Assembly: GCA_023443705.1 (NCBI GenBank)
Contig: JAEZTD010000094.1
Location: forward strand, 1 to 12,908
DNA length: 12,908 bases
Direction of reading: 5' to 3'
From: Bacillota bacterium
GTDB lineage: Bacteria; Bacillota; Clostridia; Christensenellales; Aristaeellaceae
The translations under genes were made by a program, and so were the position numbers. Of this stretch, positions 1-6,086 are shown piece by piece; position 1 is the first letter of the stretch; each line of letters opens with the position of its first letter. Under the pieces are notes generated by a model. That model was not told the DNA's origin and did not search any database. It saw nothing but the letters and a program-made list of their open reading frames with translations.

Positions 1-159
1 GCATCCGACAAGCGCGTCAAGGTTACGCTGGCCTGCGGTGAGTGCAAGCAGCGCAACTACAATACCTTGAAGAACAAGAAAAACGACCCTGACCGTCTCG
101 AGATGAGCAAGTACTGCCGCTTCTGCAAGAAGCATACCGCGCACAAGGAGACCCGCTAA
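1..159 (+). CDS. rpmG: 50S ribosomal protein L33 (5' end cut by the window)
   Basis: Small protein of the large ribosomal subunit. The visible 52 residues begin ASDKRVKVTLACGECKQRNY and end KHTAHKETR, the usual L33 pattern. Two CxxC pairs, CGEC near residue 12 and CRFC near residue 42, make this the zinc-ribbon (C+) form rather than the Cys-less form. The reading frame is open from base 1. Family length suggests only the initiator Met lies outside the window. It sits directly upstream of secE-nusG, the arrangement common in Firmicutes, with 31 nt before secE and no visible promoter in between, so co-transcription is likely. Confidence 0.95.
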   Translation, partial: ASDKRVKVTLACGECKQRNYNTLKNKKNDPDRLEMSKYCRFCKKHTAHKETR

Positions 160-190
160 GCCTTTGGGCGTAAGACGAGGAGTGAAGCGC

Positions 191-451
191 ATGGCGAAGG
201 ACACCGAGGTCAGCAAGGAGAAAGCCGGCTTCTTTGGGAAGGTAGGTCTTTTCTTCAAGGGCCTTTTCTTGAAGATCGTGAACAGCTTCCGGAACATGGC
301 TTCCGAGCTTAAGAAGGTCACGTGGCCGACCCGGCCTGAGTTGATCAATTACTCGCTGGTCGTGCTGGTCTTCATGGTGGCGATGGCGATCGTTATCGGC
401 ATCATCGATTCGGGCGCCGCCAAATTCTCCCAGTGGATCATCGGGGCTTAA
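191..451 (+). CDS. secE: Preprotein translocase subunit SecE
   Basis: Small essential membrane subunit of the SecYEG channel, which exports unfolded proteins across the cytoplasmic membrane. The 86-aa product has a charged N-terminus, an amphipathic stretch ending in the family signature ELKKVTWPTRPEL (about residues 39-51), and one transmembrane helix (about 55-75). This is the single-spanning form typical of most bacteria outside the enterics. The frame is open upstream to a TTG at 164, but the ATG at 191 is chosen because AGGAG at 178-182 lies 8 nt before it. It is 9 nt from nusG, so the two are clearly in one operon. Confidence 0.95.
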   Translation: MAKDTEVSKEKAGFFGKVGLFFKGLFLKIVNSFRNMASELKKVTWPTRPELINYSLVVLVFMVAMAIVIGIIDSGAAKFSQWIIGA

Positions 452-460
452 GGAGAAGCT

Positions 461-988
461 ATGTCAGAGCATCAACAGCCCCAGTGGTACGTTGTGCATA
501 CCTATTCCGGGTATGAGAATAAGGTCAAGGCCAACCTTGAAAAATCCGTTGAGAACAACGGCATGCAGGATCTGATCTTTGAGGTCAAGATCCCCATCGA
601 GGAAGCGGTCGAGATCAAAAACAACAAGCGCAAGACGGTTCAGCGCAAGCTGCTGCCGGGCTATGTGATGGTTCGCATGATCATGACCAACGAATCCTGG
701 TACCTGGTGCGCAACACGCGCGGGGTTACGGGCTTTGTCGGTCCCGGATCGCGCCCGACGCCGCTTTCGGAGACCGATTTCAGCTCAATCGGCGAAAATC
801 GCGTCGCCACCCGGATCGATATCCAGCCGGGTGACGAGGTACGCATCCTGACCGGGTTGTTTGAGAACTTCACCGGGCGGGTGGTGTCCATCGACGCCGG
901 CGCACAGAAGGTTCGGGTCATGGTGCCCATGCTCAAGCGCGAAACCGCCGTGGACCTTGAGTACGACGAGGTTGTCCGCGCGGAATAA
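461..988 (+). CDS. nusG: Transcription termination/antitermination factor NusG
   Basis: Binds RNA polymerase near the clamp and affects pausing, Rho-dependent termination and transcription-translation coupling. The 175-aa product has an N-terminal NGN domain (about 7-115), with QWYVVHTYSGYE at the start and LLPGYVMVRM in the middle. A C-terminal KOW domain (about 120-175) begins IQPGDEVRILTGLFENFTG. Length is normal. AAGGAG at 450-455, overlapping the secE stop, gives a good ribosome-binding site. The KOW tail reads PMLKRETAVDLEYDEV where many homologues have an F-G-R before ET; this is minor variation. A 185-nt structured gap follows before rplK. Confidence 0.96.
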   Translation: MSEHQQPQWYVVHTYSGYENKVKANLEKSVENNGMQDLIFEVKIPIEEAVEIKNNKRKTVQRKLLPGYVMVRMIMTNESWYLVRNTRGVTGFVGPGSRPTPLSETDFSSIGENRVATRIDIQPGDEVRILTGLFENFTGRVVSIDAGAQKVRVMVPMLKRETAVDLEYDEVVRAE

Positions 989-1027
989 GGACTGCCGCCC
1001 CGCTGGAAATTTCAGGGGGCTGATTGT

Positions 1028-1107
1028 CCGCCGTCAGGGTTCGCCCTTTCGGCGGCGCATTCGCGGGCACGGCCCGCATCGAACGCTGAATTCCCGCCTG
1101 CGGCGGG
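1028..1107 (+). other. Three successive hairpins in the nusG-rplK gap
   Basis: The 185-nt gap (989-1173) has no ORF with a ribosome-binding site and no clear sigma-A promoter. It can fold into three hairpins. First, CCGCCG 1028-1033 pairs with CGGCGG 1050-1055, with an inner GGG/CCC and a TTCG loop. Second, GCGGGC 1063-1068 pairs with GCCCGC 1072-1077. Third, CCCGCC 1093-1098 pairs with GGCGGG 1102-1107. None is followed by a T-run, so they are not intrinsic terminators. They lie just upstream of the candidate L1 site and probably form part of a structured rplK leader or processing region. A role is inference only. Confidence 0.4.
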
Positions 1108-1114
1108 CTTCAGA

Positions 1115-1151
1115 GTGGGAGGGGCAACCAAGGGTTGTTCCGCTTCACCAC
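1115..1151 (+). promoter_or_regulatory. Candidate L1-binding leader element before rplK (site A)
   Basis: The element starts GTGGGAGG and ends CCGCTTCACCAC. The outer GTGG (1115-1118) pairs with CCAC (1148-1151). An inner 9-bp stem, GGGGCAACC 1121-1129 with GGTTGTTCC 1133-1141 including G-U pairs, closes on a 3-nt loop. The same 5' and 3' blocks recur before rplA (1616-1644). L1 is known to repress its own rplK-rplA mRNA by binding a structure that mimics its 23S rRNA site. The position, 9 nt before the rplK SD, and the duplication fit that role. The L1 assignment is inferred from position and shared sequence, not from a covariance search. Confidence 0.6.
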
Positions 1152-1173
1152 ATAATGTAGAGGAGGATACCCC

Positions 1174-1599
1174 ATGGCCAAGAAAGTAACGGCAATGATT
1201 AAGCTGCAGGTCAACGCCGGCAAGGCGACGCCTGCGCCGCCGATCGGCCCGGCGCTGGGTCAGCATGGCGTGAACATCCCCGGCTTTTGCAAGGAGTTCA
1301 ACGACCGTACCGCAAAGCAGGTCGGCCTGATCATCCCGGTGGTCATCACCGTCTATCAGGACCGCTCCTTCACCTTCATCACCAAGACCCCGCCCGCCGC
1401 CGTGCTCATCAAGAAGGCCTGCGGTCTCGAGCACGCTTCCGGAAAGCCCAACCGTGAGAAGGTCGCCAACATCACCAAAGCGCAGATCCGCGAAATCGCG
1501 GAGCACAAGATGCCTGACCTCAACGCCGCTTCCGTTGAAGCCGCGATGAGCATGGTCGCTGGCACCGCGCGCTCGATGGGCGTCGTCGTCGTCGACTGA
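1174..1599 (+). CDS. rplK: 50S ribosomal protein L11
   Basis: Forms the GTPase-associated centre with 23S rRNA and the L10-L12 stalk. The 141-aa length is typical. The N-terminal domain carries the PAPPIGPALGQHGVNI signature (about 21-36). The C-terminal rRNA-binding domain contains KTPPAAVLIKKACG (about 70-83), and the C-terminus has the conserved KMPDLNAASVEAAM...GTARSMGV block. AGGAGG at 1161-1166 lies 7 nt before the ATG. rplA follows after 58 nt. It is likely regulated by L1 through site A. Confidence 0.97.
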   Translation: MAKKVTAMIKLQVNAGKATPAPPIGPALGQHGVNIPGFCKEFNDRTAKQVGLIIPVVITVYQDRSFTFITKTPPAAVLIKKACGLEHASGKPNREKVANITKAQIREIAEHKMPDLNAASVEAAMSMVAGTARSMGVVVVD

Positions 1600-1615
1600 T
1601 TCCAGCCGAAATAAT

Positions 1616-1644
1616 GTGGGAGGACACAGTGCCGCTAATACCAC
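1616..1644 (+). promoter_or_regulatory. Candidate L1-binding leader element before rplA (site B)
   Basis: The element starts GTGGGAGG and ends CCGCTAATACCAC, matching site A at both ends with a shorter central hairpin. GTGG 1616-1619 pairs with CCAC 1641-1644. The CCAC arm ends one base before the rplA SD (AAGGAGG 1645-1651), so protein bound here would block translation start directly. The base GTG of this element is also a possible in-frame upstream start for rplA, but the SD lies downstream of it, which rules that out. Confidence 0.6.
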
Positions 1645-1657
1645 AAGGAGGATATTC

Positions 1658-2344
1658 ATGAAGCAGGGCAAAAAATATTCGGACAGCGTAAAGCTGATTG
1701 ACCGCCTGAAGGCCTATGATCCGGAGGAGGCCGTCTCCCTCGTCAAGCAGACCGCCAAGGCCAAGTTTGATGAAACGGTTGAGCTCCACGTCCGCCTGGG
1801 CGTTGACCCCCGCCACGCCGATCAGCAGGTGCGCGGCACGGTCGTGCTGCCCCACGGCACCGGCAGAACCAAGTCGGTCCTCGTCATCTGCAAGGCCGAC
1901 AAAGCCAAGGAAGCCGAGGCCGCCGGCGCGGATTTTGTCGGCGCCGAGGACATGATCGCCAAGATTCAGGGCGGCTGGTTCGGCTTTGACGTGATGGTCG
2001 CCACCCCGGACATGATGGGTCTTGTCGGTCGCCTGGGCCGCGTGCTCGGCCCCAAGGGCCTCATGCCCAACCCGAAGACCGGTACCGTCACGATGGACAT
2101 CGCCCGCGCGATCACCGAGATCAAGGCCGGTAAGGTCGAATACCGCGTCGACAAGACCGCCATCATTCACTGCCCCGTGGGCAAGGCTTCCTTTGAAGAA
2201 GGCAAGCTGGGCGAGAACCTGAAGACGCTGATGGACGCCATCATCAAGGCCAAGCCGTCGACGGCGAAGGGCACCTACATCCGCTCCGCGGTGCTCTCCA
2301 GCACCATGGGCCCGGGCATCAAGCTCAATTCGCTGAAATTCTAA
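1658..2344 (+). CDS. rplA: 50S ribosomal protein L1
   Basis: Large-subunit protein of the L1 stalk near the E site, also the translational repressor of its own operon in bacteria studied. The 228-aa product starts MKQGKKYSDSVKLID and carries the L1 signatures VELHVRLGVDPRHADQQVRG near residue 37 and GRLGRVLGPKGLMPNPKTGT near residue 126. The frame is open to a GTG at 1616, but ATG 1658 is chosen because AAGGAGG at 1645-1651 lies 6 nt before it and the resulting length matches the family. A strong terminator follows the stop codon. Confidence 0.97.
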   Translation: MKQGKKYSDSVKLIDRLKAYDPEEAVSLVKQTAKAKFDETVELHVRLGVDPRHADQQVRGTVVLPHGTGRTKSVLVICKADKAKEAEAAGADFVGAEDMIAKIQGGWFGFDVMVATPDMMGLVGRLGRVLGPKGLMPNPKTGTVTMDIARAITEIKAGKVEYRVDKTAIIHCPVGKASFEEGKLGENLKTLMDAIIKAKPSTAKGTYIRSAVLSSTMGPGIKLNSLKF

Positions 2345-2358
2345 GCGCTTGCGCGCCG

Positions 2359-2398
2359 GCGGCGAGACTCCGCGTTGCGGACTCTCGCCGCATTTTTT
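2359..2398 (+). terminator. Intrinsic terminator after rplA
   Basis: GCGGCGAGA (2359-2367) pairs with TCTCGCCGC (2383-2391). After a C-C mismatch, TCCGC (2369-2373) pairs with GCGGA (2377-2381) around a GTT loop. Six T residues follow at 2393-2398. It begins 14 nt after the rplA stop and separates the rplKA unit from rplJL. The next stretch, 2399-2541, shows no gene or other recognisable element. Confidence 0.9.
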
Positions 2399-2541
2399 GC
2401 GCAGACCTTCAAAGCAAGCCTTGCGGCCGGGCCTGCGCGCAATGCGGAAGCAACCTTCGGGCGCGCGTGTCGCCCTTCGGCAGCATTATTTCATCGTGAC
2501 TGCGGCGCCGAACCCCGAACGTTTCAATTGTCAGATTTAAC

Positions 2542-2570
2542 TTGACAAGCCTAATCCAGTGATGTATATT
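2542..2570 (+). promoter_or_regulatory. Sigma-A type promoter for rplJL
   Basis: A perfect -35 TTGACA (2542-2547) and -10 TATATT (2565-2570, five of six matches) are separated by 17 nt. Transcription should start near 2577, just upstream of the L10 leader. The flanking DNA is AT-rich against a GC-rich background. Together with the preceding terminator, this makes rplJL an independent transcription unit. Confidence 0.85.
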
Positions 2571-2593
2571 AATTGAGTGCTTAAAAATAAGCC

Positions 2594-2671
2594 GTGCCAT
2601 AGACAGCGAGTGCGATTCGCATAAGGCCTTACGGCCGCTCGCCGAGGCGCCAGCTGAGAGACATATTGATG
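2594..2671 (+). promoter_or_regulatory. L10 leader (rplJ autoregulatory RNA)
   Basis: The segment CCATAGACAGCGAG ... CTCGCCGAGG resembles the conserved core of the Firmicutes L10 leader, to which the L10-L12 complex binds. GCGAG (2606-2610) pairs with CTCGC (2638-2642) and encloses two short hairpins: TGCG/CGCA (2611-2621) and GGCC/GGCC around TTAC (2625-2636). Downstream, GACAT (2660-2664) with ATGTC (2669-2673), plus AGC (2652-2654) with GCT (2677-2679), would form a structure that consumes the terminator's 5' arm. This is a plausible antiterminator. Known biology in Bacillus is attenuation, with bound L10 complex favouring termination. Assignment rests on motif recall and position. Confidence 0.82.
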
Positions 2672-2707
2672 TCGCCGCTTGCGCGTTTGGCGCAAAGGCG
2701 ATTTTTT
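2672..2707 (+). terminator. Attenuator terminator in the rplJ leader
   Basis: TCGCC (2672-2676) pairs with GGCGA (2697-2701) and TTGCGC (2679-2684) with GCGCAA (2690-2695) around a GTTTG loop, with a small bulge between the stems. Six T residues follow at 2702-2707. It lies between the promoter and rplJ, so it must act on the leader transcript before the gene is reached, as expected for an attenuator. Confidence 0.85.
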
Positions 2708-2743
2708 AGCGTCACAGACGGGACGAGAAGCGAGGTGTAATCA

Positions 2744-3271
2744 ATGTCCAACAGTTTGGAACTCAAAAAGGCAGTCGTCGCAGACATCCGCGAGAAGTTT
2801 GAAAAAGCGCACTCCGTGGTGCTGATCGACTACCGCGGGCTGACCGTGGCGGAGGTGACCGACCTTCGCAACCAGTGCCGTGCACAGGGCGTGGAATACG
2901 TCGTGCTCAAAAACACGATGATCCGCCTCGCCGCGCAGGAGCTGGGCATCACGGGCCTTGATCCCCACCTGAACGGCCCCACCGCCGTCGCCTTCGGCAT
3001 GAAGGACGCGGTGGCTCCCGCGAAGGTCATCACCGACTTCATCAAGAAGGTCAAGAAGACTTCCGTCAAGTGCGGCGTGGTCGACAGGACCATGATCGAC
3101 GCGGCGGGCGTGCAGGCGCTCAGCGAGCTGCCGCCGAAGGAGGTCCTGATCGCGAAGATGATGGGCAGCCTGAACGCGCCCATTACCGGGTTCGTGGGCG
3201 TGCTCAGCGCGACGCTCAGGTCTCTGGTGTACGCGATCGAAGCCGTGCGCAAGCAGAAGGCCGGGGAATGA
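2744..3271 (+). CDS. rplJ: 50S ribosomal protein L10
   Basis: Anchors the L12 dimers of the ribosomal stalk to 23S rRNA; the L10-L12 complex also represses its own mRNA. The 175-aa product begins MSNSLELKKAVVADIREKFE and contains VVLIDYRGLTVAEVTDLRNQ (about 26-45), the usual L10 signature, followed by VLKNTMIRLAAQELG. The C-terminal helix that holds L12 is the segment from about residue 140 on. GAGGTG at 2732-2737 precedes ATG 2744 by 6 nt. It is co-transcribed with rplL, with a 72-nt gap carrying a hairpin. Confidence 0.96.
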   Translation: MSNSLELKKAVVADIREKFEKAHSVVLIDYRGLTVAEVTDLRNQCRAQGVEYVVLKNTMIRLAAQELGITGLDPHLNGPTAVAFGMKDAVAPAKVITDFIKKVKKTSVKCGVVDRTMIDAAGVQALSELPPKEVLIAKMMGSLNAPITGFVGVLSATLRSLVYAIEAVRKQKAGE

Positions 3272-3279
3272 CCCATCCG

Positions 3280-3301
3280 CGTCCGGCAGCGTAGCCGGAC
3301 G
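3280..3301 (+). other. Hairpin between rplJ and rplL
   Basis: CGTCCGGC (3280-3287) and GCCGGACG (3294-3301) form a perfect 8-bp stem around AGCGTA. No T-run follows, so it is not an intrinsic terminator. It may be an RNA-processing or stability element that helps make the several copies of L12 needed per L10. That role is inference. Confidence 0.45.
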
Positions 3302-3343
3302 GCTACCAACATCAATTCAGCCATTAATGAGGAGGATATCATC

Positions 3344-3724
3344 ATGAACCGCGAAGAACTCATTTCCGCCATTGAGTCGATGACCGTTCTGGAGCTCGCG
3401 GAGCTCGTCAAGGCCCTCGAAGAGAAGTTCGGCGTCTCCGCCGCCGCCCCTGTCGCCGTCGCCGCTGGCCCCGCTGCCGCCGCCGCGCCCGCTGAGGCCG
3501 TTGAAGAGAAGACCGAGTTCGACGTCATCCTGAAGGATGTCGGCACCGAGAAGATCAAGGTCATCAAGGTCGTCCGCGAAGTCGTGCCGGGCCTGGGCCT
3601 GAAGGAAGCCAAGGATCTGGTTGACGGCGCCCCGAAGACCCTCAAGGAAGGCGTCAACAAGGAAGACGCCGAGAAGATCAAGAAGGCGTTTGCCGAAGTC
3701 GGCGCCACCATCGAGATCAAGTAA
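3344..3724 (+). CDS. rplL: 50S ribosomal protein L7/L12
   Basis: Multicopy stalk protein that recruits translational GTPases. The 126-aa product has the N-terminal dimerisation domain (about 1-32, MNREELISAIESMTVLELAE), a long Ala/Pro-rich hinge (about 33-56) and the globular C-terminal domain (about 57-126). The latter includes the factor-binding stretch KIKVIKVVREVVPGLGLKEA and ends GATIEIK. AGGAGG at 3330-3335 lies 8 nt before the ATG. It is normally followed by rpoB; here a terminator and a strand switch follow instead. Confidence 0.97.
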   Translation: MNREELISAIESMTVLELAELVKALEEKFGVSAAAPVAVAAGPAAAAAPAEAVEEKTEFDVILKDVGTEKIKVIKVVREVVPGLGLKEAKDLVDGAPKTLKEGVNKEDAEKIKKAFAEVGATIEIK

Positions 3725-3737
3725 TTCAGCCAATACC

Positions 3738-3767
3738 AAAAGCGCCGCCCATTTGGGCGGTGCTTTT
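3738..3767 (+). terminator. Intrinsic terminator after rplL
   Basis: AAAAGCGCCGCCC (3738-3750) pairs with GGGCGGTGCTTTT (3755-3767) as 13 bp with one G-U pair around an ATTT loop. The A and T ends make it able to work on either strand. It starts 14 nt past the rplL stop. Confidence 0.88.
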
Positions 3768-3823
3768 CCATCAGCAAAGGCTCCGAGGGTTGAATCGCGC
3801 CCGGTGGCGTACACGCCGGGAAC

Positions 3824-3858
3824 AAAAAAGCGCCACCAGTCAGCAACCTGGTGGGGCT
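3824..3858 (-). terminator. Intrinsic terminator for the minus-strand caspase-like gene
   Basis: Read on the minus strand, AGCCCCACCAG pairs with CTGGTGGCGCT (plus 3829-3858) in an 11-bp stem with one C-C mismatch and an 8-nt loop. Six T residues follow (plus 3824-3829, overlapping the last stem base). It lies about 250 nt beyond the caspase-like stop at 4107, giving a long 3' UTR. The convergent gap (3725-4106) holds this terminator, the rplL terminator and a second terminator-like copy at 3958-3989. No gene is visible in it. Confidence 0.75.
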
Positions 3859-3957
3859 ATCGATGTTTGGCCAGTGCGCCGGAATTTCCAGAGATTGTCT
3901 AGCGCACGCAGGATTTCCCCTTTGCGCCGAAAAAGCCGCAGGTTTTAGGTGCCTTGA

Positions 3958-3989
3958 AGCGTCGTCCCTTCGGGCGGCGCTTTGTCCAT
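3958..3989 (+). repeat. Degenerate second copy of the rplL terminator
   Basis: GGGCGGCGCTTTGTCCAT (3972-3989) closely matches GGGCGGTGCTTTTCCAT (3755-3771) of the rplL terminator, 217 nt upstream. It also has a folding partner, AGCGTCGTCC (3958-3967) with GGGCGGCGCT (3972-3981), a 10-bp stem with two G-U pairs around CTTC. The T-run is broken (TTTG), so it would terminate weakly. It may be a backup terminator or the trace of a duplication. Confidence 0.5.
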
Positions 3990-4106
3990 AATCTCGCTGA
4001 TTCATCGGCAGGATGCATTCTATATGGAAGGCAGAGAAGGCCGTCGATCGGAACGGCGCCGGATAGCGCGCAACCTGCTTTCTTCGGAAACGGGGGGCGC
4101 TTCGGG

Positions 4107-6071
4107 CTAGCGCTTGAACAGAGCGAACATCGATCCCCTCGGGAACACCTGCACGTCCTGCTCGACGGGGACCTTGCTCTGGTTCAAATAAAACCGGACG
4201 CGCCTTCTGGCGTAGCGGTAGGCCTCCTCGAAGGTGACGGTGCGGTTCTTGTCGAGGTCGGCGCGCAGCGAGGTTTTCCGGTCCTTGATGAGATCCCAGC
4301 CGCCCGCCTCGGAAAGCGCTCGCACGAACACCGTTGCCATCGCCGCCTCGCTTTCTGCGCCGCTGAAGGAGATGCGGTAGCTGTCCTGCGCCGAGCTGGA
4401 CGAGGTCATCACCCGGTATTTGCTCAGGGCGAACGAGGTCGCCGAGCCGCCGGTGAAGGCCTGCAGTATGCCGCGGTTGAAGTTAAAATGGGCGGTTCTG
4501 GAGAGGAACGCGCCGCTCTGGCAGCAGTCGATCATCACGATGACGGTGCCGGGGATTCTGCGCAGCATCTGCTCCAACTGATGCGCCGTGACGCGGGAGC
4601 CGTCGTGCAGTTCCAGCCACGCCCGACCCGAATCAAACCCGCCGTGGCAGTTGATGTAGAAGAGCGAGACGTCGGTGGGCTCGGCGTCCCGGAAGGTGTC
4701 TAGGATAGCCGCCACCAGGTCCCTGCGGGCGCTGTCCAGCTTCATGGTCACGTTGTAGTCGCCGGAAACGCCGGAGTTTTTGAGAAGGTCCGCCATGCCC
4801 TGGGTGGTGTTGACCGAGCCGATGCGCAGCCGCCCGTCGGCGTAGCGCTGTTCGCCCATGACGAGCGCTCGGTACACGGGCTCCGCTCGGGTGACCGTGA
4901 CCGTCAGGCGGCTCTCAAATCCGCCATCCACGCTGGTCACGGTGACAAGCGCCTGGCCCTCGGAGACGCCGGTCACCACGCCGCGCTCGTCCACGGTGGC
5001 GACGGTGCTGTCGGAGGTTTCAAAGGTCATCCGCTGGTCGCTGGCGTCCAGCGGCATCACGGCATAGCCCAGTTGGGCGGACTGCTTTTTTGGGATTTCC
5101 AGCGCGTCCAGCTCGAAATGTACTTCTTGAAGCGGGATAGATTCCACCGTCACGCGGCAGACGGCCTGAACGGCCTTCCCGGAGAAGGCGACAACGTCGC
5201 AGCTGCCCGGCGCCACGGCGATCACTTCACCAGTCTGGCTGACCCGCGCCACGTTTAGATTGGTGGAAAGCCATTTTATGTCGGCCCGCGCGCCCTCGGG
5301 TTCCGCCGCAGCGGTGAGCTGGCGCGTTTCCGAGGAGCGCAGGACGAGTTCCTGAAAGTCGAGGGCAATACCGGACAGCTGCGGTGCTTCCGGGTCGGGC
5401 TCGGTCACCGACAGGTGGTACGCGCCGCTCATGCCGCCCTTGGCGCTGACGCGCATCAGGTACGTCCGCCCTGCTTCAAGGCTCGCTTCCAGCCGGAAGT
5501 TGCGCTCGTAGGGCGCAAAGGCGTCATCGGAGGAAGCGATCTCCCGCCCCTCTCCGTCCAGAAGGTACCCCACGGTGTCGATTTCGGAAGCGGTGGTCAC
5601 GGTATATGCGCCGCTCGTCGGCGCGGTAAACGCGTACCAATGGGTGTCGTAGGCGCGGGCGATGACCTTGTCGTAGCCGTCCCTCAGGTTGTTCAGTTGA
5701 ATGGGACGATCAAAGCTGCGGCCCAGCGCGTCGCGCATGATCTCGACCGCGCCACCCAAGCCATTTTTTACCACAAGCAAATAGCGCGCCCCCATGATCA
5801 GGCGCGCGGAGAAACTGAAGCCGTCGCCGGAGGCCAGCGGGGCGCTGTCTCCGTAGGCGTACAGAAGGCCCGACGCGCCGGGCGCGCCGAAGATGCTGAA
5901 GGTGTAGAGGTTGTTGGAGGGGGCTGTGAACGTAAAGCGCGCTTCCGCCGAAGACACGAGGAGGCGCTCGTTAACCGGCGTCGTGATGTCTTCCGCCCGG
6001 GCAAAGGCGGTAAAGCACAAGGCGAACGCGAAGATCAGCGCAAGCGCCAACAAGCCTTCCGTTCGCCTCAT
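4107..6071 (-). CDS. Secreted caspase-fold (peptidase C14-like) multidomain protein
   Basis: A 654-aa predicted exported cysteine peptidase of clan CD. Residues 1-26 look like a signal peptide ending ARA|ED. Two beta-rich regions follow (about 28-112 and 122-224), the second a good PPC-like domain (THWYAFTAPTSGAYTV). Then two bacterial Ig-like (Big_2) domains occupy about 232-309 and 313-394; TGEVIAVAPGS and RGVVTGVSEGQALVTV are typical. The caspase-like domain runs from about 399 to the end, starting RALVMGEQRYADG. The likely catalytic dyad is His476 in FYINCHGG and Cys517 in MIDCCQSGAF. Near the C-terminus, DLDKNRTVTFEE (605-616) fits an EF-hand calcium loop. No membrane anchor or sortase motif is seen. 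GAGGTG (plus 6076-6081) precedes the ATG. The substrate is unknown. The family call is firm; the function is not. Confidence 0.85.
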   Translation of the reverse strand: MRRTEGLLALALIFAFALCFTAFARAEDITTPVNERLLVSSAEARFTFTAPSNNLYTFSIFGAPGASGLLYAYGDSAPLASGDGFSFSARLIMGARYLLVVKNGLGGAVEIMRDALGRSFDRPIQLNNLRDGYDKVIARAYDTHWYAFTAPTSGAYTVTTASEIDTVGYLLDGEGREIASSDDAFAPYERNFRLEASLEAGRTYLMRVSAKGGMSGAYHLSVTEPDPEAPQLSGIALDFQELVLRSSETRQLTAAAEPEGARADIKWLSTNLNVARVSQTGEVIAVAPGSCDVVAFSGKAVQAVCRVTVESIPLQEVHFELDALEIPKKQSAQLGYAVMPLDASDQRMTFETSDSTVATVDERGVVTGVSEGQALVTVTSVDGGFESRLTVTVTRAEPVYRALVMGEQRYADGRLRIGSVNTTQGMADLLKNSGVSGDYNVTMKLDSARRDLVAAILDTFRDAEPTDVSLFYINCHGGFDSGRAWLELHDGSRVTAHQLEQMLRRIPGTVIVMIDCCQSGAFLSRTAHFNFNRGILQAFTGGSATSFALSKYRVMTSSSSAQDSYRISFSGAESEAAMATVFVRALSEAGGWDLIKDRKTSLRADLDKNRTVTFEEAYRYARRRVRFYLNQSKVPVEQDVQVFPRGSMFALFKR

Positions 6072-6086
6072 GTTTCACCTCATCTC

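Noticed and set aside
164..190. Upstream TTG start for secE
   Set aside because: It gives a 9-residue extension with no SD. AGGAG is correctly spaced for ATG 191.
2349..2540. 63-codon open frame after rplA
   Set aside because: It covers the rplA terminator and the gap before the rplJ promoter, has no SD, and resembles no known protein.
2830..4005. 391-codon open frame on the minus strand
   Set aside because: Antisense to rplJ and rplL and running through two terminators. The composition is typical of a shadow frame.
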